In this document: one piece after another, positions 33,043 to 41,143 of the stretch
Layout of the letters: every line of letters starts with the position of its first letter
How positions within the stretch are numbered: the stretch's first letter is position 1
Assembly (NCBI GenBank): GCA_937991645.1
Contig: CALKPL010000045.1
Span: forward strand, 1 to 53,488
Length of the DNA: 53,488 nt
Direction of reading: 5' to 3'
Source of the DNA: UMGS1783 sp900555065
Lineage (GTDB): Bacteria > Bacillota > Clostridia > Oscillospirales > UMGS1783
Position numbers and translations under genes: made by a program
The notes under the pieces: model-generated
The model's input: the letters and a program-made list of their open reading frames with translations, nothing else
What the model was told of the DNA's origin: nothing
Databases searched by the model: none

Positions 33043-34671
33043 CTAATCAATAATCCGCTGGTACTCGTCGGCAAAATTGAAATCAATCGTTATTTCTCTG
33101 TTCTCATGCACCCAAATCGCTTTTATGAGTTCAACTATAATCCCGCGGTTAAGGGTCTGAATATTTCTGTATTTCAGAAAGGCAGTTAGATAAGGGTCGT
33201 CGGTTCCGACATCAGCTATTACCTGCATTTCCTCTTTCAGATAGGAAATGTTCGCTTCAACCTGTTGTATCTGTTCTGCAATCTTGCCTTTTAAGCGGCG
33301 GTATTCCTCTTTGGTGATCTCGCCGCTTCTCCAATCAAGGTACAAGTTGTCGGAAGCGTCATTATACTGTTTTAGCTGCTTCTCTGCCTGTTTCAAGGAA
33401 TGGGATAATCTCTTGCTTTCCCGGTTGAGAACAGGCGCGTTGTTAATCCGTTCAATTTCCTCCTCAAGCCGATCTACGAGGGCAATTTGCATTTGCAACG
33501 CTGCCAAAACCGCATTTTCCAACTTATCTTGCCGGATAGAATGTTTGCTGCAAATCTTCTTATCGGTATAGCTGCGGCAAGAGTAGTATGCAATATCGCG
33601 GGCAGTTTTGCGACGCATAGCCTTTTTGCAATCCGCGCAACGGACAAAGCCGGACATGAGGTAAACTTCCTGTTTCCCGGGAGCTGCCCTTGTGTCGCGC
33701 TTATGTAGGGCTCCAACTTTCTCGAATGTTTCCCTGTCAATGATTGCTTCGTGTGTGCCCTGGACGACAAACCATTCTTCTTTAGGGACGTTGACCTGCT
33801 TGTGTACTTTGTAGCTTATTACGCGATTGCGGCCTTGCACCATTACGCCCGTATAAACTTCATTCTGCAATATCCTTGCAATCGTGCTGGCAGACCACAA
33901 ACCATCGTTTTTATCAGAATTAGGGTTGCTATACTTAAAGCCCTTTTTTTTCTTATAGGCTTCGGGGTTCGGCTCTCCCATCTGATTAAGCCGCTTTGCA
34001 ATCCCCATTTTACTGTACCCATCATTGACAAACCAATGATAAATGCTTTTGACAACTTCCGCCGCTTCTTCATCAACAATCAAGCTGTTTTTGTCGTTTG
34101 GGTCTTTCTTGTAGCCGTAAGGGGCAAATGCGCCTATGAACTCGCCGCGCTCCCGTTTCATCTTGAATGTTTTGCGGATTTCTTCGGAAGTGGTCGCGGC
34201 AAACTGCTCATTGAACATTCCCCTAATAGGTACTTCAAGACCGCTTGCAGAATGGGGGTTTGCGTAAGTGTCAATAAATGGTGTTCCTGTGCAAATAAAC
34301 CTTGCAGCGTGAATCGGTATAAACTCTTCCAAAAACTTTTGCTGATCGGCAAGGTTGCGAAAACCGCGTGCAAGGGATTTGATAATCATACAGTTTACTT
34401 CTTTGCGGACAATGCAGCCCTCCAGCCGTTTGAAGTTTGGTCGCGCTGTGTCGGTGCCTGTCAATCCGTCGTCGGCAAACACGTCTACAATCACATAGGT
34501 ATCCGGCTCAAAATAACCGTCTACAAAGTCGCGGAGTATCTTTTCTTGGTTGATAACACTCTCGCTTTCATCCTCGTTGTCGTCCTCTCTGGATAGTCGA
34601 ATATATAACCCGATTTTCCAAAACGGCTCTGCATACCTGCGTGTCGTTTTGTCTTTGCGTTTGCGGGACAT
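33043..34671 (-). CDS. Large serine recombinase (TndX/TnpX/SpoIVCA type)
   Basis: A 542-residue recombinase. Catalytic resolvase domain (about 18-165) with nucleophile Ser27 in YIRLSREDD and the downstream ADDGLTGTD and SLARGFRN blocks; Recombinase domain (about 180-300, with APYGYKKDP and WSASTIARILQNEVYTG); zinc ribbon (about 340-380) with CADC and later Cys residues; coiled coil (about 400-480); and a C-terminal DUF4368-like part (IVELIKAIWVHENREITIDF). All parts expected of an active enzyme are intact. Start: ATG with a perfect AAAGGAGG nearby. It is AT-richer than its surroundings, indicating horizontal origin. It should catalyse integration and excision of the 3.85-kb element. Confidence 0.92.
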   Translation of the reverse strand: MSRKRKDKTTRRYAEPFWKIGLYIRLSREDDNEDESESVINQEKILRDFVDGYFEPDTYVIVDVFADDGLTGTDTARPNFKRLEGCIVRKEVNCMIIKSLARGFRNLADQQKFLEEFIPIHAARFICTGTPFIDTYANPHSASGLEVPIRGMFNEQFAATTSEEIRKTFKMKRERGEFIGAFAPYGYKKDPNDKNSLIVDEEAAEVVKSIYHWFVNDGYSKMGIAKRLNQMGEPNPEAYKKKKGFKYSNPNSDKNDGLWSASTIARILQNEVYTGVMVQGRNRVISYKVHKQVNVPKEEWFVVQGTHEAIIDRETFEKVGALHKRDTRAAPGKQEVYLMSGFVRCADCKKAMRRKTARDIAYYSCRSYTDKKICSKHSIRQDKLENAVLAALQMQIALVDRLEEEIERINNAPVLNRESKRLSHSLKQAEKQLKQYNDASDNLYLDWRSGEITKEEYRRLKGKIAEQIQQVEANISYLKEEMQVIADVGTDDPYLTAFLKYRNIQTLNRGIIVELIKAIWVHENREITIDFNFADEYQRIID

Positions 34672-34735
34672 TGTACCTCCTTTCCCCCTAAATTACGAGT
34701 TAATCTTTACCCATAAGGTTAGGGAAAGTCGGCTC

Positions 34736-34990
34736 TTATTTCAGACTTAAAAAGTAATTGCGCAATGATTGTTTTAACGTTCTATCCTCCGCGACAAACC
34801 GTATTCTTACAGGCGTATCGCCACAAAGAAAACAGTATGGATTGACAATCTGCTCCAAATAGCTTTGCATTTTCTTTGCCGCTGGCAAAGAACTGTCAAT
34901 ATGGATATTATGAATATCAACCAATGTGCTGCGGTTTGCCTGCGTTATATCAACGTTTTTCATTTGTTGAAGCTGCACTTTGTCAATCAC
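34736..34990 (-). CDS. Small conserved accessory protein of serine-recombinase elements
   Basis: An 84-residue protein upstream of the recombinase gene (64-bp gap). It has the look of the short DUF6870-like proteins that sit before TndX-like recombinases in clostridial elements: a helical N-terminus with VDITQANRSTLVDI, a central helix and an NPYCFLCGDTPV segment with two Cys, then a basic C-terminus. The family name is from memory and should be treated as tentative. Start: GTG at 34990 with AGGAGG about nine bases upstream. The function is unknown; an accessory or directionality role is a guess from position. Confidence 0.55.
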   Translation of the reverse strand: MIDKVQLQQMKNVDITQANRSTLVDIHNIHIDSSLPAAKKMQSYLEQIVNPYCFLCGDTPVRIRFVAEDRTLKQSLRNYFLSLK

Positions 34991-35182
34991 ATTCTTTCCC
35001 TCCTGGTACAGTCATGATACATAATATGCAATCAGGCTTGTACCATATGAAAAAAAGGGCAAAAACAGGAGCTTTTGGGCTGTCTCTCGTTTTATACTTC
35101 GTAATGATGAATCTGTACAGAGAGAGTCGGAACATCGCGCACGCCGATGTTTTCAGGCGTCTGCTTTTTGCAGGTGTTTTCT

Positions 35183-36544
35183 TCAATTTCGGCGTAATTT
35201 AAAAATAGTAAGCGTAATCTGACCGTCCCGACCTTCGGCAGAGCCGGAATAGGTAAGAGAAAATTCCGTTGAAGAGGGCGCATAAAGGATTAGAAAAGAA
35301 GATCCGCAGGCGCTTGAACCGTCGGCGCGCGTTGCAAAATAAATACCCGTTTCTAGGTGCGGGGCACCGTTGTAAGAAGGTGTTACCTGCATATAATTGG
35401 CAGAATTGAATAGCACTGAGACTTCATAACTTATCAGATAATACCCTGGTTCAAGTCTGATATGTGTTAGATCTACAGAGGCGATGTTTCCGGTAGAATC
35501 CGTTATATCGGGAAACAGAACAATGAGACTGTCCGGCATAAGTTGCATCTGATAGTTTATAAAAGAAGCAAAAGAGTCATCAGGCACTGTACCCTGTGCC
35601 CCTGTGGGTCCGGTAGGGCCCTGCTGCCCTTCGATGCCCTGTACCCCCTGCGGTCCCGTTGCACCTGTAGCACCCTGTGGTCCGGTGGGCCCAGTAGGCC
35701 CCTGTGGCCCTTCGATGCCCTGTATCCCTTGCGGTCCCGTTGCACCTGTAGCACCCTGTGGTCCGGTGGGTCCAGTAGGGCCCTGCTGCCCTTCGATGCC
35801 CTGTACCCCTTGCGGTCCCGTTGCACCTGTAGCACCCTGAGCCCCGGTGGGTCCGGTAGGGCCGATCAGACCGTTGGCACCGGTGGGACCTGTCGGGCCG
35901 GCGGGACCTGTCGCGCCCGTCGGACCCGTCGGGCCCGTCGCGCCGTCCGCGCCGGTAAAGCCGGTCGGGCCGGTGGGACCCGTAGGTCCGGTCGCGCCCG
36001 TGCCGCCGGTCGGGCCGGTAATGCCGTTCGCGCCCGTCGGGCCGGTGTTGCCGACTGGCCCGGTAGCGCCCGTTGCGCCGTTTAGTCCTGTTGCACCCCG
36101 CGCACCGGTCGGACCTGTCGCGCCGGAGCCGGCAGGACCGGTCGGACCGGTCGCGCCGGTGGGGCCGGTCGCGCCCGTGGCGCCGGTAGGGCCCTGTGAC
36201 CCTTCGATGCCCTGTACCCCCTGCGGCCCCGTTGGGCCTGTAGCACCCTGTGGTCCAGTGGGCCCGGTAGAACCCTGCTGCCCTTGTGACCCTGGGATAC
36301 CCTGTACCCCTTGCGGCCCAGTTGGGCCTGTAGCACCCTGTGGTCCGGTGGGCCCAGTGGAACCCTGCTGCCCTTGTGGCCCTGGGATGCCCTGTACCCC
36401 CTGCGGCCCAGTTGGACCTGTAGCACCCTGTGGTCCGGTAGGACCCTGCCTCCCCTGCGGTCCTGTCGATCCCGCAACTCTGGCAATGCATCTACAGCAG
36501 TATGGACATTTAAAATAATTATGGTTATTATTGAAACTTGACAT
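35183..36544 (-). CDS. Collagen-like surface protein carried by the element
   Basis: A 453-residue protein with no signal peptide. Short Cys-rich head (KCPYCCRC, residues 13-20), collagen-like Gly-X-Y region (about 26-319) and a C-terminal beta-sandwich domain (320-453) resembling BclA-type trimer heads. The collagen part is a mosaic: both ends are rich in GPQ/GVQGIPG/GIEGQQG triplets, while the middle (35863-36145) is almost identical in DNA to the chromosomal gene at 37819-39090. The C-terminal region is AT-richer. Start: ATG at 36544; only GGAAA is visible upstream, so translation may be weak. A spore-surface or cell-surface fibre is the likely role. Confidence 0.82.
   Translation of the reverse strand: MSSFNNNHNYFKCPYCCRCIARVAGSTGPQGRQGPTGPQGATGPTGPQGVQGIPGPQGQQGSTGPTGPQGATGPTGPQGVQGIPGSQGQQGSTGPTGPQGATGPTGPQGVQGIEGSQGPTGATGATGPTGATGPTGPAGSGATGPTGARGATGLNGATGATGPVGNTGPTGANGITGPTGGTGATGPTGPTGPTGFTGADGATGPTGPTGATGPAGPTGPTGANGLIGPTGPTGAQGATGATGPQGVQGIEGQQGPTGPTGPQGATGATGPQGIQGIEGPQGPTGPTGPQGATGATGPQGVQGIEGQQGPTGPTGAQGTVPDDSFASFINYQMQLMPDSLIVLFPDITDSTGNIASVDLTHIRLEPGYYLISYEVSVLFNSANYMQVTPSYNGAPHLETGIYFATRADGSSACGSSFLILYAPSSTEFSLTYSGSAEGRDGQITLTIFKLRRN
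35863..36145. repeat. Near-identical collagen block, element copy
   Basis: 283 bases that match 38634-38934 with three substitutions and one 18-bp (six-codon) length difference. Identity this high inside otherwise diverged genes points to recent gene conversion or unequal recombination. Confidence 0.92.
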
Positions 36545-36737
36545 GATTTTCCAACTCTCTTTTTATGGTTTATCACAGTATATTCTCGAAAAAGTTAAAT
36601 CGCTCCTTAAAAGATTTTTTATCCCTAATGTATTAAAATAAACGATACTTGCCGCAAGTAAGACGATAATCAACCGTGACCAGGCCATTCGGACAGAATA
36701 TGAACATCAATTTGTGAATTTAAGTTTTGAGCATGGG

Positions 36738-37487
36738 TTATGCCTGTTGTTGTGCATATATTAACGGAACAGTAGCGCCCGTAGCGCCCGTTGCGCCCGT
36801 CGCGCCAGTCGGGCCTGTAATGCCGTTTGCGCCGGTCGGGCCCGTCGGGCCGATTGCGCCGTCCGCACCCGTCGGACCCGTGGAACCGGTCGCGCCCGTT
36901 GCGCCCGTCGCGCCCGTGGGACCTGTCGCGCCGTCTGCGCCGGTCGGGCCGGTCGGACCAAGCGCGCCGGTGGCGCCCGTCGCGCCCGTCGCGCCGGTGG
37001 GACCTGTCGCACCGTCCGCGCCTCTGGGGCCCGGAGCGCCGTCTGCACCGGTCGGGCCGGTAAAGCCGGTGGGGCCGGTCGGGCCCGTCGCACCCGTCGC
37101 GCCCGTACCGCCGGTGGGGCCGGTGATGCCGGTGGCGCCCGTAGGACCGGTATTCCCCATAGGACCTGTCGCACCGGTGATACCGCTTTGGCCTGTAATG
37201 CCACGCGCGCCCGTCGCACCTGTCGCGCCGGCGGCGCCGGTGGCGCCGGTCGCGCCCGTAGGACCTGCGCCGGGACCCGGCGGACCCATTGGGCCCATCG
37301 GGCCGGTCGCGCCTGTTGCTCCGGTCGCGCCTGTTGCTCCGGTCGCGCCGGTGGCCCCCGTAGGACCGGTCGGGCCGCACGGCCGGACCGGACAGGGACA
37401 GCCGCATGCGCCGCCGGTATTGCAGCCGCACTGGCCGCCGAAAGGCGCAGCACAGCAGTTAAAATCATTTTGGTTGAGTCTTGCCAT
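36738..37487 (-). CDS. 5' part of the split collagen-like surface gene
   Basis: As it stands this encodes 249 residues: a Cys-rich head (MARLNQNDFNCC, then CGCNTGGACGCPCPVRPC, residues 1-38) and about 66 Gly-X-Y triplets, mostly GPT and GAT. The frame then leaves collagen at the element junction and stops after VPLIYAQQQA. All other collagen-like proteins here have a C-terminal domain of 130 or more residues; this one has none. The head is closely similar to that of the 37819-39090 protein (MARLNQNDYRCNSCNAPFG). Start: ATG with GGAGG six bases upstream. Recombination at the shared GT would give about 239 codons from here plus 206 from 32301-32921. Confidence 0.85.
   Translation of the reverse strand: MARLNQNDFNCCAAPFGGQCGCNTGGACGCPCPVRPCGPTGPTGATGATGATGATGATGATGPMGPMGPPGPGAGPTGATGATGAAGATGATGARGITGQSGITGATGPMGNTGPTGATGITGPTGGTGATGATGPTGPTGFTGPTGADGAPGPRGADGATGPTGATGATGATGALGPTGPTGADGATGPTGATGATGATGSTGPTGADGAIGPTGPTGANGITGPTGATGATGATGATVPLIYAQQQA
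36748..36773. other. Element end (attachment-site half) at the 5' side of the split gene
   Basis: TGTTGTGCATA at 36748-36758, a 13-base stretch, then the GT core at 36772-36773, beyond which host collagen codons resume. The AT-rich 36545-36737 just inside the element holds no gene and should carry the promoter of the 35183-36544 gene. Confidence 0.78.
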
Positions 37488-37741
37488 TGGCGTCCTCCAA
37501 ATTTAAGATAAAATATTCGGCCTCCTATATATACTATACGGCTTATCCATAATGCGTGCGCCGCGCCTGTTTCATATGCGGCAGCGGCGGGATTGCCGCG
37601 ATTTCAGCCCAGTCCGTCGAAAAAAGTCGGAACCGGTTACAGCAGCCGGGACGCGCCTGACCGGCAAGGGCCAATTTTCGTTCGGCACTTCCTGCGCGCA
37701 TGCCGCGGTATGCGCACGCATAGAAGCAATAACACAGACCA

Positions 37742-37773
37742 GCAGGCCGCGCCCCGTGGGGGACGCGGCCTGC
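37742..37773 (-). terminator. Hairpin after the 37819-39090 collagen-like gene
   Basis: 10-bp arms GCAGGCCGCG/CGCGGCCTGC with a GC-rich loop. It lies 46 bases past the stop on the minus strand; the T-tract is poor. The remaining 37500-37740 spacer shows no gene. Confidence 0.55.
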
Positions 37774-37818
37774 TTTACGCGTTGATGGACGCAGGGAGAG
37801 ATGCGCCGGGCAACGCGG

Positions 37819-39090
37819 TCAGGAAAGCCGAACTACGTTCAGGCTTGCGCCCGTGCCCGCCTGCAGTACTGCAGGACCGGCAAGGCCAAACAGCTGCAGC
37901 GTCAGCGTGTCGCCTGCGGTAAGCGGAGTGATCTGCATATTTGTAAAGGTGTCCGCAGGCGCGGTCGGCGTAACGACCGAGCCGGCCAGTTCCGCGCCGT
38001 TGCGCAGGATACGCGAAGACATCTGCAGGTCGGCCGTCGTCCGCACCGTATAGGCGACCAGGTAGTTGCCCGTTTCAGGAACGGTGAAGGTCTCGTTTGC
38101 GCCGTCCGCAGTAAAGCTGTCGAGGACCTGATCGTTCGGAAGCGGCACCGCCGTGCCGTCTACGGCGACGGTTACCGTGGATCCGGCGGTGTTCAGCGCG
38201 CTCATACTATTGGCAGTGGCGGCCGGGCCCGTCGCACCCGTCGCGCCCGTGGCGCCTGTCGCACCCGTCGGGCCGGTCGCGCCCGTGGGACCCGTCGCAC
38301 CAGTCGCGCCGGTCGGACCCGTTGCGCCGTCCGCACCCGTGGGACCGGTAGCGCCGGTCGGACCCGTCGCGCCGTCCGCGCCCGTCGCGCCCGTCGCACC
38401 CGTGGGGCCGGCAGCGCCGGTCGGGCCGGTAAAGCCGGTCGGACCGGTCGGACCGGTCGCGCCCGTAATGCCGTTCGCACCCGTGGGACCTGTGGGGCCA
38501 ATCGGGCCGGCAGCGCCCGTCGGGCCGGTAAAGCCGGTCGGGCCGGTCGGACCTGTTGCGCCGTCCGCACCTGTCGCGCCCGTCGCGCCCGTGGGGCCTG
38601 TCACACCGTCCGCGCCCGTAGGTCCGGTCGGACCGATCAGACCGTTGGCACCGGTGGGACCTGTCGAGCCGGCGGGACCGGTCGCGCCCGTCGGACCCGT
38701 CGGGCCCGTTGCGCCGTCCGCGCCGGTAAAGCCGGTCGGGCCGGTGGGACCCGTAGGTCCGGTCGCGCCCGTGCCGCCGGTCGGGCCGGTAATGCCGTTC
38801 GCGCCCGTCGGGCCGGTGTTGCCGACTGGCCCGGTAGCGCCCGTTGCGCCGTTTAGTCCTGTTGCACCCCGCGCACCGGTCGGACCCGTAGGTCCGGTCG
38901 GACCTGTCGCGCCGGAGCCGGCAGGACCGGTCGGGCCTGTCGGGCCGGTGGGGCCCGTCGGACCCGTCGGGCCCACGGAGGGACAGGGGCAGGGGCAGGG
39001 GCAGCAGTGAAAGCCTGCGTTACAGCTGCATTGGCCGAACGGCGCGTTACAGCTATTGCATCTGTAATCATTTTGATTCAGTCTTGCCAT
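37819..39090 (-). CDS. Collagen-like surface/exosporium protein
   Basis: A 423-residue protein with no classical signal peptide: Cys-rich head (residues 1-37, with CNSCNAPFGQCSC and CCPCPCPCP), a long run of Gly-X-Thr triplets (about 38-289) and a C-terminal beta-sandwich (290-423) with the BclA-like pattern GNYLVAYTV and ending LNVVRLS. Such proteins trimerise and form hair-like layers on clostridial and bacillar spores; Thr residues are usual O-glycosylation sites. Start: ATG at 39090 has AAAGGAG seven bases upstream; an ATG at 39108 overlaps that site. It shares its head with the split gene and a 283-bp block with the element gene. Confidence 0.87.
   Translation of the reverse strand: MARLNQNDYRCNSCNAPFGQCSCNAGFHCCPCPCPCPSVGPTGPTGPTGPTGPTGPAGSGATGPTGPTGPTGARGATGLNGATGATGPVGNTGPTGANGITGPTGGTGATGPTGPTGPTGFTGADGATGPTGPTGATGPAGSTGPTGANGLIGPTGPTGADGVTGPTGATGATGADGATGPTGPTGFTGPTGAAGPIGPTGPTGANGITGATGPTGPTGFTGPTGAAGPTGATGATGADGATGPTGATGPTGADGATGPTGATGATGPTGATGPTGATGATGATGATGPAATANSMSALNTAGSTVTVAVDGTAVPLPNDQVLDSFTADGANETFTVPETGNYLVAYTVRTTADLQMSSRILRNGAELAGSVVTPTAPADTFTNMQITPLTAGDTLTLQLFGLAGPAVLQAGTGASLNVVRLS
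38634..38934. repeat. Near-identical collagen block, chromosomal copy
   Basis: Partner of 35863-36145. The extra 18 bases here encode two more GPT-type triplet pairs. Confidence 0.92.
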
Positions 39091-39272
39091 TGTGTACTCC
39101 TTTTGCATATATAAATTTATGTTCTCCCCTACTATTTTACACGGTTGGCGGCCACGAGGTTCCAGCCTGCGCCCGATTTCCTGAAATCAGCGGGAATTTC
39201 AAGTATTTGTGCGTTTTTTCCGCCTGCGCGCAGGTTTGCTGGGCACGGCGGCGCCGCGAAACATACGCGCTG

Positions 39273-39300
39273 AGGCCGCGCCCGTTTCCGGGCGCGGCCT
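39273..39300 (-). terminator. Hairpin after the 39508-41055 collagen-like gene
   Basis: A 12-bp perfect stem AGGCCGCGCCCG/CGGGCGCGGCCT with a four-base loop, about 200 bases past the stop on the minus strand. No T-tract is visible on that side. The 39109-39507 spacer otherwise holds no supportable gene. Confidence 0.5.
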
Positions 39301-39507
39301 TGCGGTTTGGAAAGCGGCCGGCAATTCGAAAATGCGGCGATGCACCTGATTTTGCGCGCTTTCCTTTCTTCTGTGTCTTCATTCCGTTCTTTTGCAGCGG
39401 CGGCAGTGCGCGGCCAGAACACAGCGCACACCGGCCATTAGCGCCGCGAAGCGGAACTATGCGCCGCCTGCCGCGGCACAACTGCCGCCGTTCACCCGGT
39501 CAGATCG

Positions 39508-41055
39508 TCAGTCTTCCTTCTTTATGACGATTGCCGCATTGGTAAAGGAAAAACCTGTGCCGATCATATTCAGGGTGATGGTCGCCGTACTCGCCACGTC
39601 CACAAGGACGTCGGCTGCGAGCGTCACCACATCCGACGTAGCCGAAATGGTGCCGGACTTATTGCTGCCGGGGATCGCAGTACCGCCGTTACGCAGTTCT
39701 ACAGTGGCATTCCCCGTTGAGGTCGTATTGGTGCCGACTACGGAATAGGAAATGCGGTAGACTCCCGCCTCGTTCAGCGTAAAATCGCCGCTGCTGGCGG
39801 TATGGCTGATCGCGGTACCCTCCGTCACCTGGTTCGTGTCGAACGTCAGAGCGGCGCCGTCCGACGCAGGCGACTGCGAGGGGACGTTCGTCGCATAAAG
39901 TGCGTTCAAATCGGGCGCAGCGCCGGTCGGGCCTGTCGGGCCGGTGGCGCCAGTCGCGCCGGTATCGCCCGTGAGGCCCTGTGCGCCGGTCGCACCGTCC
40001 GCACCCGTCGGACCCGTAGGTCCGGTCGGGCCTGTCGGACCCGTCGGGCCGGTGGGACCCGTGGGACCTGTCGGGCCAGTAGCGCCAGTCGCACCGGTAT
40101 CGCCCGTAAGGCCCTGTGCGCCGGTCGCGCCGTCCGCACCCGTCGGACCCGTAGGTCCGGTCGGGCCGGTCGGACCCGTCGGGCCGGTGGGACCCGTGGG
40201 ACCGGTCGGGCCGGTGGCGCCGGTCGCGCCGGTATCGCCCGTGAGGCCGGTGGCGCCAGTCGCGCCGTCCGCACCCGTCGGACCTGTCGGACCCGTGGGA
40301 CCGGTCGGGCCGGTCACGCCGGTCGCGCCTGTCGGACCCGTAGGACCGGTAGCGCCAGTCGGGCCGGTAATGCCGTTCGCACCTGTCGGGCCCGTCGGAC
40401 CGATTGCGCCGGCGGCGCCGGTAGCGCCGGTTGCGCCCGTGGCGCCAGTCGCGCCGGTGGGGCCGGTCGCACCCGTGGCGCCGGTCGCGCCCGTGGGACC
40501 CGTAGGACCGGTCGGGCCGGTCTCCGTAGCGGTCAGAAGCGTATAATCAGCCGAAGAACCGGGCGTTCCCGTCGGCGCATTCACGGCCGCACGATAGAGC
40601 GCGCCGTTAAACAATACCAAGTCGCCTTCCTGGTAGACCGTGCCGGGTACAAACGTTGTAGCGTCCGTAAGGCCGGGGCCAGGCGCGCCCGTGGGACCTG
40701 TCGGCCCCGTCGCGCCGGTGGCGCCCGTAGGACCTGTGGCACCGATCGGCCCGGTCGCGCCGGTCGCGCCGGTCGGGCCGGTGTCTCCTCTTGCGCCGGT
40801 GGGGCCGGTCGCGCCCGTGGCGCCGGTAGCGCCGGTGGGACCGGTAATCCCATTTGCGCCGGTCGGACCCGTCGGACCTGTCGGGCCGGTCGCGCCGAAG
40901 CCGGTCGCGCCTGTCGGACCCGTCGGACCGGTGGGGCCGGTCGGGCCCGTTATGCCGTTATTGCAGCAGCAGCGGCATCCGCTGTTACAGCCGCATGCGC
41001 CGAAGCAGGCGCTGCAGCTGCTGCCTATACAGTTGTCTTGACAAAAGCTAGCCAT
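39508..41055 (-). CDS. Collagen-like surface protein with an embedded non-collagen module
   Basis: A 515-residue protein: Cys-rich head (1-34, CSACFGACGCNSGCRCCC), first Gly-X-Thr block (35-124), a 50-residue non-collagen insert (about 125-175, with YQEGDLVLFNGALYRA, resembling small chitin-binding-like beta modules), second and longer collagen block (175-377) and a BclA-like C-terminal domain (378-515, GVYRISYSVVGTN). The second block contains three copies of a 45-residue unit. Start: ATG with GGGAGG upstream. Head sequence differs from the other two host genes. Probably part of the same spore or cell surface layer. Confidence 0.87.
   Translation of the reverse strand: MASFCQDNCIGSSCSACFGACGCNSGCRCCCNNGITGPTGPTGPTGPTGATGFGATGPTGPTGPTGANGITGPTGATGATGATGPTGARGDTGPTGATGATGPIGATGPTGATGATGPTGPTGAPGPGLTDATTFVPGTVYQEGDLVLFNGALYRAAVNAPTGTPGSSADYTLLTATETGPTGPTGPTGATGATGATGPTGATGATGATGATGAAGAIGPTGPTGANGITGPTGATGPTGPTGATGVTGPTGPTGPTGPTGADGATGATGLTGDTGATGATGPTGPTGPTGPTGPTGPTGPTGPTGADGATGAQGLTGDTGATGATGPTGPTGPTGPTGPTGPTGPTGPTGADGATGAQGLTGDTGATGATGPTGPTGAAPDLNALYATNVPSQSPASDGAALTFDTNQVTEGTAISHTASSGDFTLNEAGVYRISYSVVGTNTTSTGNATVELRNGGTAIPGSNKSGTISATSDVVTLAADVLVDVASTATITLNMIGTGFSFTNAAIVIKKED
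39926..40265 (-). repeat. 135-bp in-frame tandem repeats in a collagen region
   Basis: The GGTATCGCCC marker recurs at 39961, 40096 and 40231, an exact 135-base period, encoding 45-residue units with GLTGDTGATGATG. The units differ at only a few bases, so copy number may vary. Confidence 0.85.
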
Positions 41056-41143
41056 TCTATCCTCCCTGTTTCGAAAAACATCTCAGTGCATACGCCAATA
41101 CCATACTACGCGCCGATTCGCCACAGGGTTACAGCCTTCGCCA

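Larger units (their letters stand above)
32925..36773 (-). mobile_element. 3.85-kb serine-recombinase element interrupting a collagen-like gene
   Basis: The element carries a large serine recombinase, a small accessory gene and a collagen-like gene, all on the minus strand like the host gene. The two junctions share GTAGCGCC (32923-32930 and 36772-36779). Joining the inner ends of the element would give a 50-bp site with a central GT and 24-bp arms that match in 18 of 24 positions when inverted, the outer 11 (TGTTGTGCATA) perfectly. The recombinase and flanking DNA are more AT-rich than the host, consistent with transfer. No conjugation, replication or resistance genes are present. Confidence 0.85.

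Noticed and set aside
34876..35202. Plus-strand frame inside the recombinase element
   Set aside because: No ribosome binding site before its candidate starts, no recognisable family, and it runs antisense to the promoter region of the accessory gene.
36570..36737. Sporulation sigma-factor promoters before the collagen-like genes
   Set aside because: Pieces like GAATATA and CATAAAAA occur, but spacings do not fit SigE, SigG or SigK consensus well enough to call.
38153..39010. Plus-strand frames of Gly-Pro-Val-Ala-Pro repeats over the collagen genes (also at 32560, 35847, 36727, 39944)
   Set aside because: These are reverse readings of Gly-X-Thr codons. They have no ribosome binding sites or plausible N-termini, while the minus-strand frames have both and C-terminal domains.
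32820..41040. CRISPR-like short repeats
   Set aside because: The periodicity is 9 or 18 bases and coding (Gly-X-Thr); there are no unique spacers of constant length and no cas genes.
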